36,824 nucleotides of DNA from Embleya scabrispora DSM 41855. GTDB taxonomy: Bacteria; Actinomycetota; Actinomycetes; Streptomycetales; Streptomycetaceae. The translations under genes and the position numbers were made by a program. This document shows, in pieces, positions 25,694 through 33,187 of the stretch. The notes under the pieces were generated by a model. The model worked only from the letters and a program-made list of their open reading frames with translations, had not been told where the DNA came from and ran no database searches. How positions within the stretch are numbered: the stretch's first letter is position 1; every line of letters begins with the position of its first letter. The stretch lies in the NCBI RefSeq assembly GCF_000372745.1, contig NZ_KB889721.1:1-36824 (forward strand), given 5' to 3'.

Positions 25694-25714
25694 CGGTCGC
25701 GCACCACGCGACCG
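25694..25714 (+). promoter_or_regulatory. 8-bp perfect inverted repeat upstream of the second STAS gene
   Basis: CGGTCGCG (25694-25701) and CGCGACCG (25707-25714) with a 5-base spacer, in the divergent region between the PP2C operon and the STAS gene. It may be an operator or, if transcribed, a leader hairpin. Confidence 0.45.
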
Positions 25715-25731
25715 AACCGACACTTGATCAG

Positions 25732-25745
25732 GTGGAGTGCTCCAC
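25732..25745 (+). promoter_or_regulatory. Ribosome-binding site inside a short hairpin, second STAS gene
   Basis: GTGGAGTGCTCCAC at 25732-25745 ends next to the ATG at 25746. GTGGA and TCCAC pair around a GTGC loop, enclosing the GGAG ribosome-binding site, so folding would hide it. A translational on/off role is inferred. Confidence 0.4.
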
Positions 25746-26141
25746 ATGAGCCTTGACGATCTCCCACCGGACGACGTCGATCACACATCGGTCTCGGCCA
25801 GGCCGTGCGTCGTGCACATCACGCTGGAACCCGACCTCGGCGGCACGGTGTCCGTGCGGGGTGACATGGACATGACGGCCGCGCCGGTGTTCCGGCAGGC
25901 GGTGGACCGCCTCGTCGACGAGGGCGCACGCAGCCTGCGGATCGACCTCTCGGGCGTGTCGTTCATCGACTCGTCCGGCCTGGGCAGCCTGGTGTACGGC
26001 TACCGCCGATTGCGCGACCGCGACGGCGACATCGTGGTCTGCGGCGTCGGCCCGCAGCCCGCGCGCGTGCTGCGGATCACCCATTTGGACCGCATCCTCA
26101 GCGTGGAAGCCGCGGCCGTCCCCGCCGCACCGCGCCGCTGA
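25746..26141 (+). CDS. STAS-domain anti-sigma-factor antagonist
   Basis: A 131-residue STAS protein with a 20-residue acidic N-terminal extension. The core runs from VVHITLEPDLGGTVSVRGDMD through S72-F-I-D75-S76-S-G-L-G-S-L; Ser76, following Asp75, is the predicted phospho-switch. ATG at 25746 is preferred over the in-frame GTG at 25737 because GGAG precedes it by 8 bases. It is divergent from the PP2C/cobalamin operon (282 bases between starts) and converges on the second PhyH fusion gene 41 bases away. Together with the STAS gene at 22321 it brackets the operon, consistent with being a substrate of the phosphatase. Confidence 0.9.
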   Translation: MSLDDLPPDDVDHTSVSARPCVVHITLEPDLGGTVSVRGDMDMTAAPVFRQAVDRLVDEGARSLRIDLSGVSFIDSSGLGSLVYGYRRLRDRDGDIVVCGVGPQPARVLRITHLDRILSVEAAAVPAAPRR

Positions 26142-26182
26142 GCGCAGGCCGCCGCGGATCCGGCCGCAGCCGACCACCGGGC

Positions 26183-27370
26183 TCAACGCCCCAGCCCGGC
26201 CTCCAATTCGCCCGCGGTACGACTGCGGATCAGGTCGTTGACCGCCTCGCCCGGACCGACGTGCTCGAACAGGGTCGGCGGATGGAAGGTGACGTACATC
26301 GTGCGTCGCCCACCCTCACCCGCGGGCGCGGGGGAGGCGTGCAGCACGTCCGTCATGTGCACCGTCACATCGCCCGGGTCGGTGGGCACCGTCAGGTGCG
26401 GCAGTTCGGCCAACTCGGCGGCACTCGGCTGCGGGCAGGTGCGGCCCTGTGAGCCCGGGATCGCCTCCAGGTAGCCGTTCTCGGCGGAGGAGCCGGTCAG
26501 TTGGATGCCGATGGCCACCGACGGGCACATGATGTGATGGCCACCGAGCCCGCAGTCGGTGTGCCACGGGATGTTCGCCAGGCCCTTGAGCCGACCGGGT
26601 GGCTTGAGCAGGACCGAGATCCCCTCCATCCGGTCGGTCGACGCCGCGAGGCCCTCGTGCACCAGCGTGGCCAACCGAACCAGGCGCGGATCGTGGGCCA
26701 GTGCGCCGATCGGCGCCGAGCGCTCGCTCGCGTACACGATCCTGCACAACACCTGCTCGCCGCTTTCGCGCTCCGCCCACCAGGACCGATCGTCATCCGG
26801 CCGGGCCTCGGCGGCGAGCCGATCCACCTCGGCCTCGAAGACGGCGATCTCGGCGGCGGAGAACACCCCGCGCACCCGCATCACCCCGGTTGCCTCGAAG
26901 TGATCGGCGAGTTCACGATCCGAGTGATCGAGCGTCAGTTCGGCAGCCGGGTCCACCGATCGACCCTGCCGATCGAAGACCTCCCTGCCGTGCGGGAGAT
27001 AGATCTCGATATTCTGATAGAGCGCGCGCAGCACCGGCTCCCACCGGAACAGGTCGTGCACTGTGCCACGTTCGACGTGCACCTCACCCGCGATGGCGAG
27101 CGCCGCCGCGGTGCGCAGCAGGGTGACCAGGTCGGTCCAGGCGTCGGGGGACAACCGCACCACGCATGTGGCGTCCGCGTCGATCCCCTCCACGATCCGC
27201 AACCGGGAGTCGTGCGCACGATACGTCCACGCCCCCTCGCCGATCCGCATGCCGAGCGGATCAAGCCCGGGCAGCCCCGCCTCGGCCCGTTTGCCGGGCT
27301 CCCCGATGAGCAATCCCGGGACGATGTCCCGATGGTACGTTTCCGCGTCGATCCGGTCGTGCCCGAGCAT
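26183..27370 (-). CDS. SCP2-like/phytanoyl-CoA dioxygenase (PhyH) fusion, copy 2
   Basis: A 395-residue paralogue of the protein at 15040-16305 with the same two modules. The N-terminal SCP2-like part has RIVEGIDADATCVVRL (58-73), AWTDLVTLLRT (77-87) and RGTVHDLFRWEPVLRALY (101-118), aligning without large gaps to copy 1. The dioxygenase part has H270-T-D272 (IPWHTDCGLGG), H344 (DVLHASPAP) and Arg355/356, a full Fe(II) and 2-oxoglutarate site. ATG at 27370 has AGGAGG 8 bases upstream. It stands alone, between the second STAS gene and the GntR regulator. Unlike copy 1 no SARP-type 11-bp repeats were found in its promoter. Substrate unknown. Confidence 0.85.
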   Translation of the reverse strand: MLGHDRIDAETYHRDIVPGLLIGEPGKRAEAGLPGLDPLGMRIGEGAWTYRAHDSRLRIVEGIDADATCVVRLSPDAWTDLVTLLRTAAALAIAGEVHVERGTVHDLFRWEPVLRALYQNIEIYLPHGREVFDRQGRSVDPAAELTLDHSDRELADHFEATGVMRVRGVFSAAEIAVFEAEVDRLAAEARPDDDRSWWAERESGEQVLCRIVYASERSAPIGALAHDPRLVRLATLVHEGLAASTDRMEGISVLLKPPGRLKGLANIPWHTDCGLGGHHIMCPSVAIGIQLTGSSAENGYLEAIPGSQGRTCPQPSAAELAELPHLTVPTDPGDVTVHMTDVLHASPAPAGEGGRRTMYVTFHPPTLFEHVGPGEAVNDLIRSRTAGELEAGLGR

Positions 27371-27564
27371 CCTCGCGACCTCCTGCGCTGTACGTTGCCG
27401 CGCAGTATGCCGGGCGAACGCGGTGAGTTACCAGAGCGTTTCAAGGTTTACCCCCGACTGGCGTAAAGCCCGCCGGAAATTCCGCCGAGCATCCCGGTCA
27501 CCCACACGAATCGCCCTTCCCCGCAAAGCACATGACGACCCATCAGCTGGCCGGCCCACCCCCG

Positions 27565-27627
27565 GGCGCGTCAGCGCCCCCGACGCGGTCCCATCCCAAT
27601 CACCCCCGGCGCGTCAGCGCCCCCGAC
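27565..27627. repeat. Duplicated 20-mer hairpin at the end of the GntR gene
   Basis: The same 20 bases (GGCGCGTCAGCGCCCCCGAC) occur at 27565-27584 and 27608-27627. Each copy contains GGCGC-GTCA-GCGCC, a stable tetraloop hairpin. The second copy includes the stop and last codons of the regulator gene, so the first looks like a duplicated gene end that may act as a terminator. Confidence 0.6.
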
Positions 27628-28333
27628 CCACCCGCGGATAGGCGCGGCGCAGGTGGGCGGCTACCGCCTCGGCCGCCGCGTGCGGGTCGCGGGCCTCGAT
27701 CGCGGCCAGGATCGCCCGATGGTCCGCGCGCAACGCCTCGGTGTTCGAGCCCAGTTCGACCACCGCGCGCTGCTGGTGGCGGCGTACCGTGTCGCGCAGC
27801 GCGCGCATGAACGTGGCGACCAGCGCGTTGCCGGACAACTCCGCGATCGCGGTGTGGAACTCGGTGTCCTGCTCGTTGAATTGCTCCGCCGACACATCCG
27901 GCGCATCCATCGCGGCCACGATCGCGCGCAGCCGGTCGAGGTCGGCCTCGCTCGCGTGCCGTGCGGCGGCCTCGACTGCCCAGGACTCGATCAACAGCCG
28001 GGTCTCCACCACGTCGTCCACGGCGAAGTTGGCCAGGCCCAGGTGCAGTCCCAGCACACCGGTCAGCGCCGGGCCCGCCGATCCGGCCAGGATCGCGCCC
28101 GCCTCGGGGCCGCTGCCGGTGTTGGCGACCAGCACGCCCATCGCCTCCAGCACCCGCATCGCCTCGCGCACCGACGGGCGGCTGACCCCGAGTGCGGCGG
28201 CCAGTGCGCGCTCGCCCGGGAGCTTGTCGCCCGCCCGCAGTCGGCCGGTCGAGATCTGCTCCTCGATCTGCGCGACGACTTCCTCGAACGCGCGCACGCG
28301 CTTGACCGGGCGCCAGTCCGGGCCGTCGTTCAC
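27614..28333 (-). CDS. FadR-subfamily GntR regulator, probable lactate-operon repressor
   Basis: A 239-residue regulator. Residues about 10-76 are a GntR winged helix (GRLRAGDKLPGERALAAALGV, SRPSVREAMRVLEAMG), and residues 95-225 an FCD ligand domain with the metal-type residues in NEQDTEFHTAIAELSGN, RADHRAIL and AAHLRR. LldR/LutR-type members sense L-lactate. The GTG at 28333 is chosen for its GAGGAG 5 bases upstream; an ATG at 28414 would extend across the operator. The gene is divergent from lutABC, and the TGGT-N3-ACCA site between them matches FadR/LldR-type operators, so it most likely represses lutABC, and possibly itself, until lactate is present. Confidence 0.88.
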   Translation of the reverse strand: MNDGPDWRPVKRVRAFEEVVAQIEEQISTGRLRAGDKLPGERALAAALGVSRPSVREAMRVLEAMGVLVANTGSGPEAGAILAGSAGPALTGVLGLHLGLANFAVDDVVETRLLIESWAVEAAARHASEADLDRLRAIVAAMDAPDVSAEQFNEQDTEFHTAIAELSGNALVATFMRALRDTVRRHQQRAVVELGSNTEALRADHRAILAAIEARDPHAAAEAVAAHLRRAYPRVGRGR

Positions 28334-28424
28334 AGGGGCTCCTCGGGAGCGGTTCGGGAGCGGGCCGGCGCCCGCGTCTTGTGGCACAGCATGACATGCC
28401 TCTACCGTGAGCAAACCACGCTGT

Positions 28425-28445
28425 GGTCAGACCACGCGATCGCCA
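28425..28445. promoter_or_regulatory. FadR/LldR-type operator between the regulator and lutABC
   Basis: GTGGTC-A-GACCAC (28433-28445) is a perfect 13-bp palindrome containing TGGTCAGACCA, which fits the TNGTNNNACNA consensus of LldR-type GntR regulators. An overlapping dyad ACCAC-GCT-GTGGT (28425-28437) adds a second half-site set. It is 82 bases upstream of lutA and 92 from the regulator start. Confidence 0.75.
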
Positions 28446-28526
28446 CGGGATCGTCACCCGATCGCCACCCGATCATCAGCACAAAAAGCGCCAACGACAC
28501 CCATCCATCGCGAGGAGGCCGCCCGC

Positions 28527-29267
28527 ATGCGCGTCGGGCTGTTCATCACCTGCGTGAACGACACCCTGTACCCCCGCACGGGTCGGGCCGTCGTCCGGCT
28601 CCTGGAGCGACTGGGCTGCGAGGTCGACTTCCCGCTCGCCCAGACCTGCTGCGGACAGATGCACTGGAACACCGGCTACGGCCCGCGGATCGAGCCGATG
28701 GTCCGCCGGTTCGCGGACACCTTCGCGGGCTACGACGCGGTGGTCACCCCGTCCGGGTCGTGCGGCGCGATGATCCGCGACAACCACCCGCGCGCCGCCG
28801 CCCGGGCCCAGGACCCCACCCTCGCGGCCGACGTCGCGGCGGTGGTTCCCAAGGTGTACGACCTCACCGAGTTCATCGTCGACGTGCTCGGCGTCACCGA
28901 CGTCGGTGCCTACTTCCCGCACAAGGTCGCCTATCACCCCACATGCCATTCGCAGCGCCTGATGAAGCTCGGCGACCGGCCGACCGCGCTGCTGCGCGAG
29001 GTACGCGGCCTGGAACTGCTCGGCCTGCCCGGCGAACAGGAGTGCTGCGGCTTCGGCGGCACCTTCGCGGTCAAGAACCCGGACGTGTCCACCGCGATGG
29101 GCGCCGACAAGGTCCGACACGCGGCGGGCACCGGAGCCGAGGTGCTGTGCGCGGCGGACAACTCGTGCCTGATGCACATCGGCGGCCTGATGGACCGCCA
29201 GCGCACCGGGATGCGCGTCCTGCACCTCGCGGAAATCCTCGCCTCCACCGAGAAGGAGCCGGCATGA
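28527..29267 (+). CDS. lutA: L-lactate oxidation iron-sulfur protein LutA
   Basis: A 246-residue CCG-domain protein, subunit of the LutABC (LldEFG) L-lactate dehydrogenase complex, which oxidises L-lactate to pyruvate. It carries two CCG-type cysteine modules: T-C41-C42-G with SGSC79G, and HPTC140H with E-C173-C174-G-F-G-G, the ligands for a non-cubane iron-sulfur cluster. ATG at 28527 has GAGGAG 9 bases upstream. First gene of the operon; its TGA overlaps the lutB ATG. Regulated by the divergent GntR protein through the palindrome upstream. Confidence 0.94.
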   Translation: MRVGLFITCVNDTLYPRTGRAVVRLLERLGCEVDFPLAQTCCGQMHWNTGYGPRIEPMVRRFADTFAGYDAVVTPSGSCGAMIRDNHPRAAARAQDPTLAADVAAVVPKVYDLTEFIVDVLGVTDVGAYFPHKVAYHPTCHSQRLMKLGDRPTALLREVRGLELLGLPGEQECCGFGGTFAVKNPDVSTAMGADKVRHAAGTGAEVLCAADNSCLMHIGGLMDRQRTGMRVLHLAEILASTEKEPA

Positions 29268-30808
29268 GCAAGGCCGTCCCGCCGACGGGCGCCACCTTCG
29301 TCGGCATGCCCCCGTTCCCGCGGGCCGCCCGGGACGCGGTCGGCGATGCCCAACTGCGGCACAACCTGCGCAAGGCCACCCATACCATCCGAGACAAGCG
29401 GGCCGTGGTGGTGGACGAACTCGCCGACTGGGCCGAACTGCGCGCGGCCGGCGCGGCGATCAAGGACCGCACGCTGCGCCGCCTCGACGAACACCTGCTC
29501 GCGGTCGAGGCCGCGGTCACCTCCGCCGGCGGCACCGTGCACTGGGCCGCGGACGCGGCCGAGGCGAACCGGATCGTCGCCGACCTGGTCCGGGCCACCG
29601 GCGAGACCGAGGTGGTCAAGGTCAAGTCGATGGTCACCCAGGAGATCGGGCTCAACGAGGCGCTCGCCGCCGAGGGCATCCGAGCCTACGAGACCGACCT
29701 GGCCGAGTTGATCGTGCAACTGGGCGAGGATCTGCCATCGCACATCCTGGTGCCGGCGATCCACCGCAATCGGGCCGAGATCCGGGAGATATTCGTCCGC
29801 GAGATGGGCGAATGGGGGGTGCCGGCACCGGCCGGCCTGACCGACGAGCCGGCCGCGCTCGCCGAGGCCGCGCGCCGACACCTGCGCGAACGTTTCCTGT
29901 CCGCGAAGGTCGCGGTCTCCGGTGCCAACTTCGTCGTGGCCGAGACCGGCACGCTCGTGGTGGTCGAGTCGGAGGGCAACGGGCGGATGTGCCTGACCCT
30001 GCCCGAGACGCTGATCTCGGTGGTCGGGATCGAGAAGGTGGTGCCGACCTGGGCCGACCTGGAGGTGTTCCTGCAACTGCTGCCCAGGAGTTCGACCGGC
30101 GAGCGGATGAACCCCTATACCTCGATGTGGACGGGGGTCACGCCCGGCGACGGCCCGCAGGACTTCCACCTGGTGCTGCTCGACAACGGCCGGACCGACG
30201 TGCTGGCGGATCGAACCGGCCGACAGGCGCTGCGCTGCATCCGCTGCTCGGCCTGCTTGAACGTGTGCCCGGTGTACGAGCGCACCGGCGGACACGCGTA
30301 CGGGTCGGTGTATCCGGGCCCGATCGGCGCGATCCTGGTGCCGCAGCTCGGCGGCGTCGCGACCGGGAAGGTGGACGCGCAGACCGCGTCGCTGCCGTAC
30401 GCGTCCTCGCTGTGCGGCGCGTGCTACGAGGTGTGTCCGGTCGCGATCGACATCCCCGAGGTGCTGGTGCATCTGCGCGAGCAGGTGGTCGAGGGCGGCG
30501 GTCATCGCGCGGAGAAAGCGGCGATGCGGGCGGCCGAGTGGGTGCTCGACGATCCCGGGCGACTGCGCCGGGTACAGCGGCTCGCCGCGCGCTCGCGCAA
30601 GCTGATCCCCAAGCGGGCGCCCGGCCCGGGCGCGGCCTGGACGGACAGCCGGTCGATCCCGGCGGTGCCGGCGGAGTCGTTCCGGGACTGGTGGGTGCGG
30701 GAGCGGAGCGGGCCGGCGGATACGGCGCAGGCGGGCGTACGCCCGACGGGTTCGGCGCCTGCGGCTGCGGTCGTCGAGGCGCGGGAGAGCGAGGGGGAGG
30801 GGCGATGA
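29264..30808 (+). CDS. lutB: L-lactate oxidation iron-sulfur protein LutB
   Basis: A 514-residue subunit with an N-terminal LUD domain (about 70-300, including EIGLNEALAAEGI and VSGANFVVAETGTLVVVESEGNGR) and a ferredoxin-like part with two 4Fe-4S motifs: C325-I-R-C-S-A-C-L-N-V-C335-P and C384-G-A-C-Y-E-V-C391-P. The C-terminus after about residue 430 is variable and rich in Ala/Gly/Arg. Starts by ATGA overlap with lutA and ends by ATGA overlap with lutC, so the three subunits are made together. Electron transfer partner of LutA/LutC; electrons likely enter the quinone pool. Confidence 0.95.
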   Translation: MSKAVPPTGATFVGMPPFPRAARDAVGDAQLRHNLRKATHTIRDKRAVVVDELADWAELRAAGAAIKDRTLRRLDEHLLAVEAAVTSAGGTVHWAADAAEANRIVADLVRATGETEVVKVKSMVTQEIGLNEALAAEGIRAYETDLAELIVQLGEDLPSHILVPAIHRNRAEIREIFVREMGEWGVPAPAGLTDEPAALAEAARRHLRERFLSAKVAVSGANFVVAETGTLVVVESEGNGRMCLTLPETLISVVGIEKVVPTWADLEVFLQLLPRSSTGERMNPYTSMWTGVTPGDGPQDFHLVLLDNGRTDVLADRTGRQALRCIRCSACLNVCPVYERTGGHAYGSVYPGPIGAILVPQLGGVATGKVDAQTASLPYASSLCGACYEVCPVAIDIPEVLVHLREQVVEGGGHRAEKAAMRAAEWVLDDPGRLRRVQRLAARSRKLIPKRAPGPGAAWTDSRSIPAVPAESFRDWWVRERSGPADTAQAGVRPTGSAPAAAVVEARESEGEGR

Positions 30809-31509
30809 GTTCGCGCGAGGTGATCCTGAACCGGGTGCGGCGGGCCCTGACGGACGTGCCGCGGGACGAGGTGTTCCCGGTCCCGCGCGACTACGCGCGG
30901 GCGCATGTGGTCGAGGGTGTGCTCGAACTGTTCGCCGAGCATCTGCGCGACTACCGGGCGGTGGTGCACGAGGTCGCCGAGAGCGAACTCGCGGACGCGA
31001 TCGCCGAGGCGGTCGTACGGCGCGGGGCGCGTCGCGTGGTGACCCCGGCGGGGCTGCCGCCGGCGTGGACCGCGGGGCTCGCGGCCGCGACGTGTGTACC
31101 GGACGGCTGGGTGTACGGACCGATCGATGATTTGTCCGATGATCCTACTAATAACAGGCCGAAGCCGGCCGCCCCGCACCTCACGATCGCCGAATTGGAC
31201 GCCGCCGACGGGGTACTCACCGGCGCCGCCGTCGGGATCGCCGAGACCGGCACGATCGTGCTCGACGCGGGACCGGGGCAGGGACGCCGAGCGTTGACCC
31301 TGGTACCGGACTGGCACCTGTGCGTGGTCCGGGCCGAGCACGTGGTCGCATCCGTGCCGCAGGCCCTGGAGCGGCTGGTCCCGGGCAGGCCGCTGACCTG
31401 GATCTCCGGCCCGTCCGCGACCAGCGACATCGAACTGGACCGGGTCGAGGGGGTACACGGGCCGCGGACCCTCGAAGTCCTGATCGTGCGGCGGCCGCCG
31501 GTCGTCTAG
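30805..31509 (+). CDS. lutC: L-lactate oxidation protein LutC (LUD domain)
   Basis: A 234-residue LUD-domain protein with the family segments RRVVTPAGLPPAW, VLTGAAVGIAETGTIVLDA and LTWISGPSATSDIELDRVEGVHGP. It is the third LutABC subunit. A small A/T-rich patch at 31131-31157 (codons for DPTNNR) uses codons unlike the rest of the gene and sits in a loop before the conserved AELDAADGVLTG. Ends the operon; no clear terminator follows, and no lactate permease gene is adjacent. Confidence 0.94.
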   Translation: MSSREVILNRVRRALTDVPRDEVFPVPRDYARAHVVEGVLELFAEHLRDYRAVVHEVAESELADAIAEAVVRRGARRVVTPAGLPPAWTAGLAAATCVPDGWVYGPIDDLSDDPTNNRPKPAAPHLTIAELDAADGVLTGAAVGIAETGTIVLDAGPGQGRRALTLVPDWHLCVVRAEHVVASVPQALERLVPGRPLTWISGPSATSDIELDRVEGVHGPRTLEVLIVRRPPVV

Positions 31510-31704
31510 CGCCTGCCGGTCGTGCACGAGTCGGTCGGTCGTCCCGTGTCTGCCGGTGGTGCGAAGTCGGTCGGCCGTCCGGAGTCCGCCGGTCGTCGTC
31601 GAGTGTCCCAGCCGATCATCCGAGCCCACCGGCCGTCATCCGGGGTCCGTCGTCCGGTGTCCGCCGATCATCCACGGTCCGCGGATCATTTACAGTCCAT
31701 AAGC

Positions 31705-32379
31705 GTGGCACCTGATACGAAGGCACTCGTCCTCTCGACCAAGAACCTGATGGAGATGGTCGATCTCCTGAGCAACACCAGCCCGCCCGAGGCGTACGAC
31801 GCGATCGCCGAGCAACTGGCCGGCACGCGCCGAATCCTGGGTCGGCTGGCTGCTCCCTCGCCGACCACGCTGTGCAACGAGCACCCGTACGGGCCGGTCG
31901 ACGAGGACGCTCGGGACAAGTGTCTGTTCTGCGAGAACCGGCGGCGGCGCGGCCGGGCCCGGGACGCGGCGGACGCGCGCCCGCGCTCGGCGCCGTGCCC
32001 CAGACACCCGGAGCGCGGTCTGCTCGCGCTCGGCGAGACGTGTCCGCTGTGCGGGACGCCGGAGGGCGCGCCGAACCCGCGCCAGGGCGTGCCGACCGTC
32101 CGCGATCCGCGACCGGCCCCGCTGTCCGGCGTCCGGGGTGTGGACATGCGACTGACCGTGCTCACCCGGCAACTCGCCCAACTGGCGGGCGAGGCCGGCC
32201 AGGACGCGCGCGGCGAGGCGCTGCTCGCGGCGGCGGTCGACGTGCTCAAGGGCGCCCAGGGCCTGATCCAGGCGGCCAACGCGTTCAGCGACGGGCGCGG
32301 CGACGAGGCGTACAACACCGCGACCCGGGCCGCCCGGGGCCTGCGGGCGACGGCGGCCGAGGTGCTGGAGGACCTGTAG
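31705..32379 (+). CDS. Protein with two C-x2-H/C-x2-C zinc-finger-like modules
   Basis: A 224-residue protein of no family I recognise. Residues 1-50 form a helical start (TKNLMEMVDLLSN, YDAIAEQLAGTRRILGRL). Then two similar modules: C57-x2-H60-x12-C73-x2-C76 and C98-x2-H101-x11-C113-x2-C116, each beginning C-x2-H-P and ending C-x-F/L-C, suggesting a duplicated zinc ribbon or treble clef. Residues 145-224 are an Ala-rich helical tail. The GTG start at 31705 is uncertain: no strong ribosome-binding site precedes it, and the frame is open from 31522. Upstream DNA (31510-31700) is a degenerate repeat of GTCGGTCG/GTCCGCCGGT units. Possible nucleic-acid or protein-interaction role; unproven. Confidence 0.72.
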   Translation: MAPDTKALVLSTKNLMEMVDLLSNTSPPEAYDAIAEQLAGTRRILGRLAAPSPTTLCNEHPYGPVDEDARDKCLFCENRRRRGRARDAADARPRSAPCPRHPERGLLALGETCPLCGTPEGAPNPRQGVPTVRDPRPAPLSGVRGVDMRLTVLTRQLAQLAGEAGQDARGEALLAAAVDVLKGAQGLIQAANAFSDGRGDEAYNTATRAARGLRATAAEVLEDL

Positions 32380-32394
32380 CCGCCTCGGGCTGCG

Positions 32395-32428
32395 GGCCCG
32401 TCCGGTGCCCCCGAACGCCGGACGGGCC
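32395..32428 (+). terminator. Terminator after the zinc-finger-like protein gene
   Basis: GGCCCGTCCGG (32395-32405) pairs perfectly with CCGGACGGGCC (32418-32428), 16 bases past the stop; no U-run. Confidence 0.65.
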
Positions 32429-32575
32429 GGCCGGGCGCGGGTGTGCCCGGCCGTGGAGGTGGTCGGCCTCGACGGCCGGACCGGCCCCGATCGCGTGGAG
32501 TTTGTCGGTGAGCCCGTCGGGCAGGCGGACACGAGGCAACCGTTGCCGCCGTACCGCAGGGAAGGATGTGCCCGC

Positions 32576-33145
32576 ATGGCATCCGAGCTTCAGGGTCTGA
32601 CCGTGGCGTTTCTCGTCGCCCCCGAGGGCTTCGAGCAGGTGGAGCTGACCGAGCCGTGGCAGGCCGTGGAACGGGCCGGCGGCTCGCCGAAACTGATCTC
32701 CACCAAGGCCGGTGAGGCCCGGGGCTTCGACCACCTCGATCGGGCCGACGCATTCCACGTGGACGCCGGGATCGACGCGGTGGGACCCGGCGACTTCGAC
32801 GCGCTCGTCCTGCCGGGCGGGGTGGCCAACCCGGATTTCCTGCGTACGCAGCCCAAGGCGGTGGAGTTCATCCGGCAATTCTTCGTCCGGGGCAAGCCGG
32901 TCGCGGCGATCTGCCACGCGCTGTGGACCCTGGTGGAGGCCGACGTCGTGCGCGGGCGGCAACTCACCTCGTGGCCGAGCCTGCGCACCGACCTGGAGAA
33001 CGCGGGCGCGACCTGGGTCGACGAGGCGGTGGTGGTCTGTACGGCGGGCACCAACACGCTGGTCACCAGCCGCAAGCCGGGCGATCTGCCGGCCTTCGAC
33101 AAGGCGCTGGTGACCGAGTTCGCAAGGGCCGGGAAGAACCGGTAG
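32576..33145 (+). CDS. DJ-1/PfpI family protein (type 1 glutamine amidotransferase-like)
   Basis: A 189-residue single-domain protein of the PfpI/YhbO branch. E17 (APEGFEQVEL) and the nucleophile elbow A-I-C113-H114-A with LPGGVANPD give the conserved Glu/Cys/His set. PfpI-type members act as stress-related deglycases, hydrolases or proteases; which applies here cannot be said. ATG at 32576 has GAAGGA about 10 bases upstream. Monocistronic, bounded by a terminator upstream and convergent with a secreted-protein gene 42 bases downstream. Confidence 0.92.
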   Translation: MASELQGLTVAFLVAPEGFEQVELTEPWQAVERAGGSPKLISTKAGEARGFDHLDRADAFHVDAGIDAVGPGDFDALVLPGGVANPDFLRTQPKAVEFIRQFFVRGKPVAAICHALWTLVEADVVRGRQLTSWPSLRTDLENAGATWVDEAVVVCTAGTNTLVTSRKPGDLPAFDKALVTEFARAGKNR

Positions 33146-33187
33146 CGCGGGCGATCGGCGGTGGTCGGCCGCGGGCGTCGTCGCGCC

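Noticed and set aside
27565-27627. Two CTGACGC heptamers as a second SARP site upstream of the second PhyH gene
   Set aside because: They are 43 bases apart rather than 11, about 200 bases from the gene, and are explained by the duplicated hairpin at the end of the GntR gene.
31510-31704. N-terminal extension of the zinc-finger-like protein from 31522
   Set aside because: The extra 61 residues are translated from degenerate GTCGGTCG-type repeats with no ribosome-binding site, and the helical domain begins only after the GTG at 31705.
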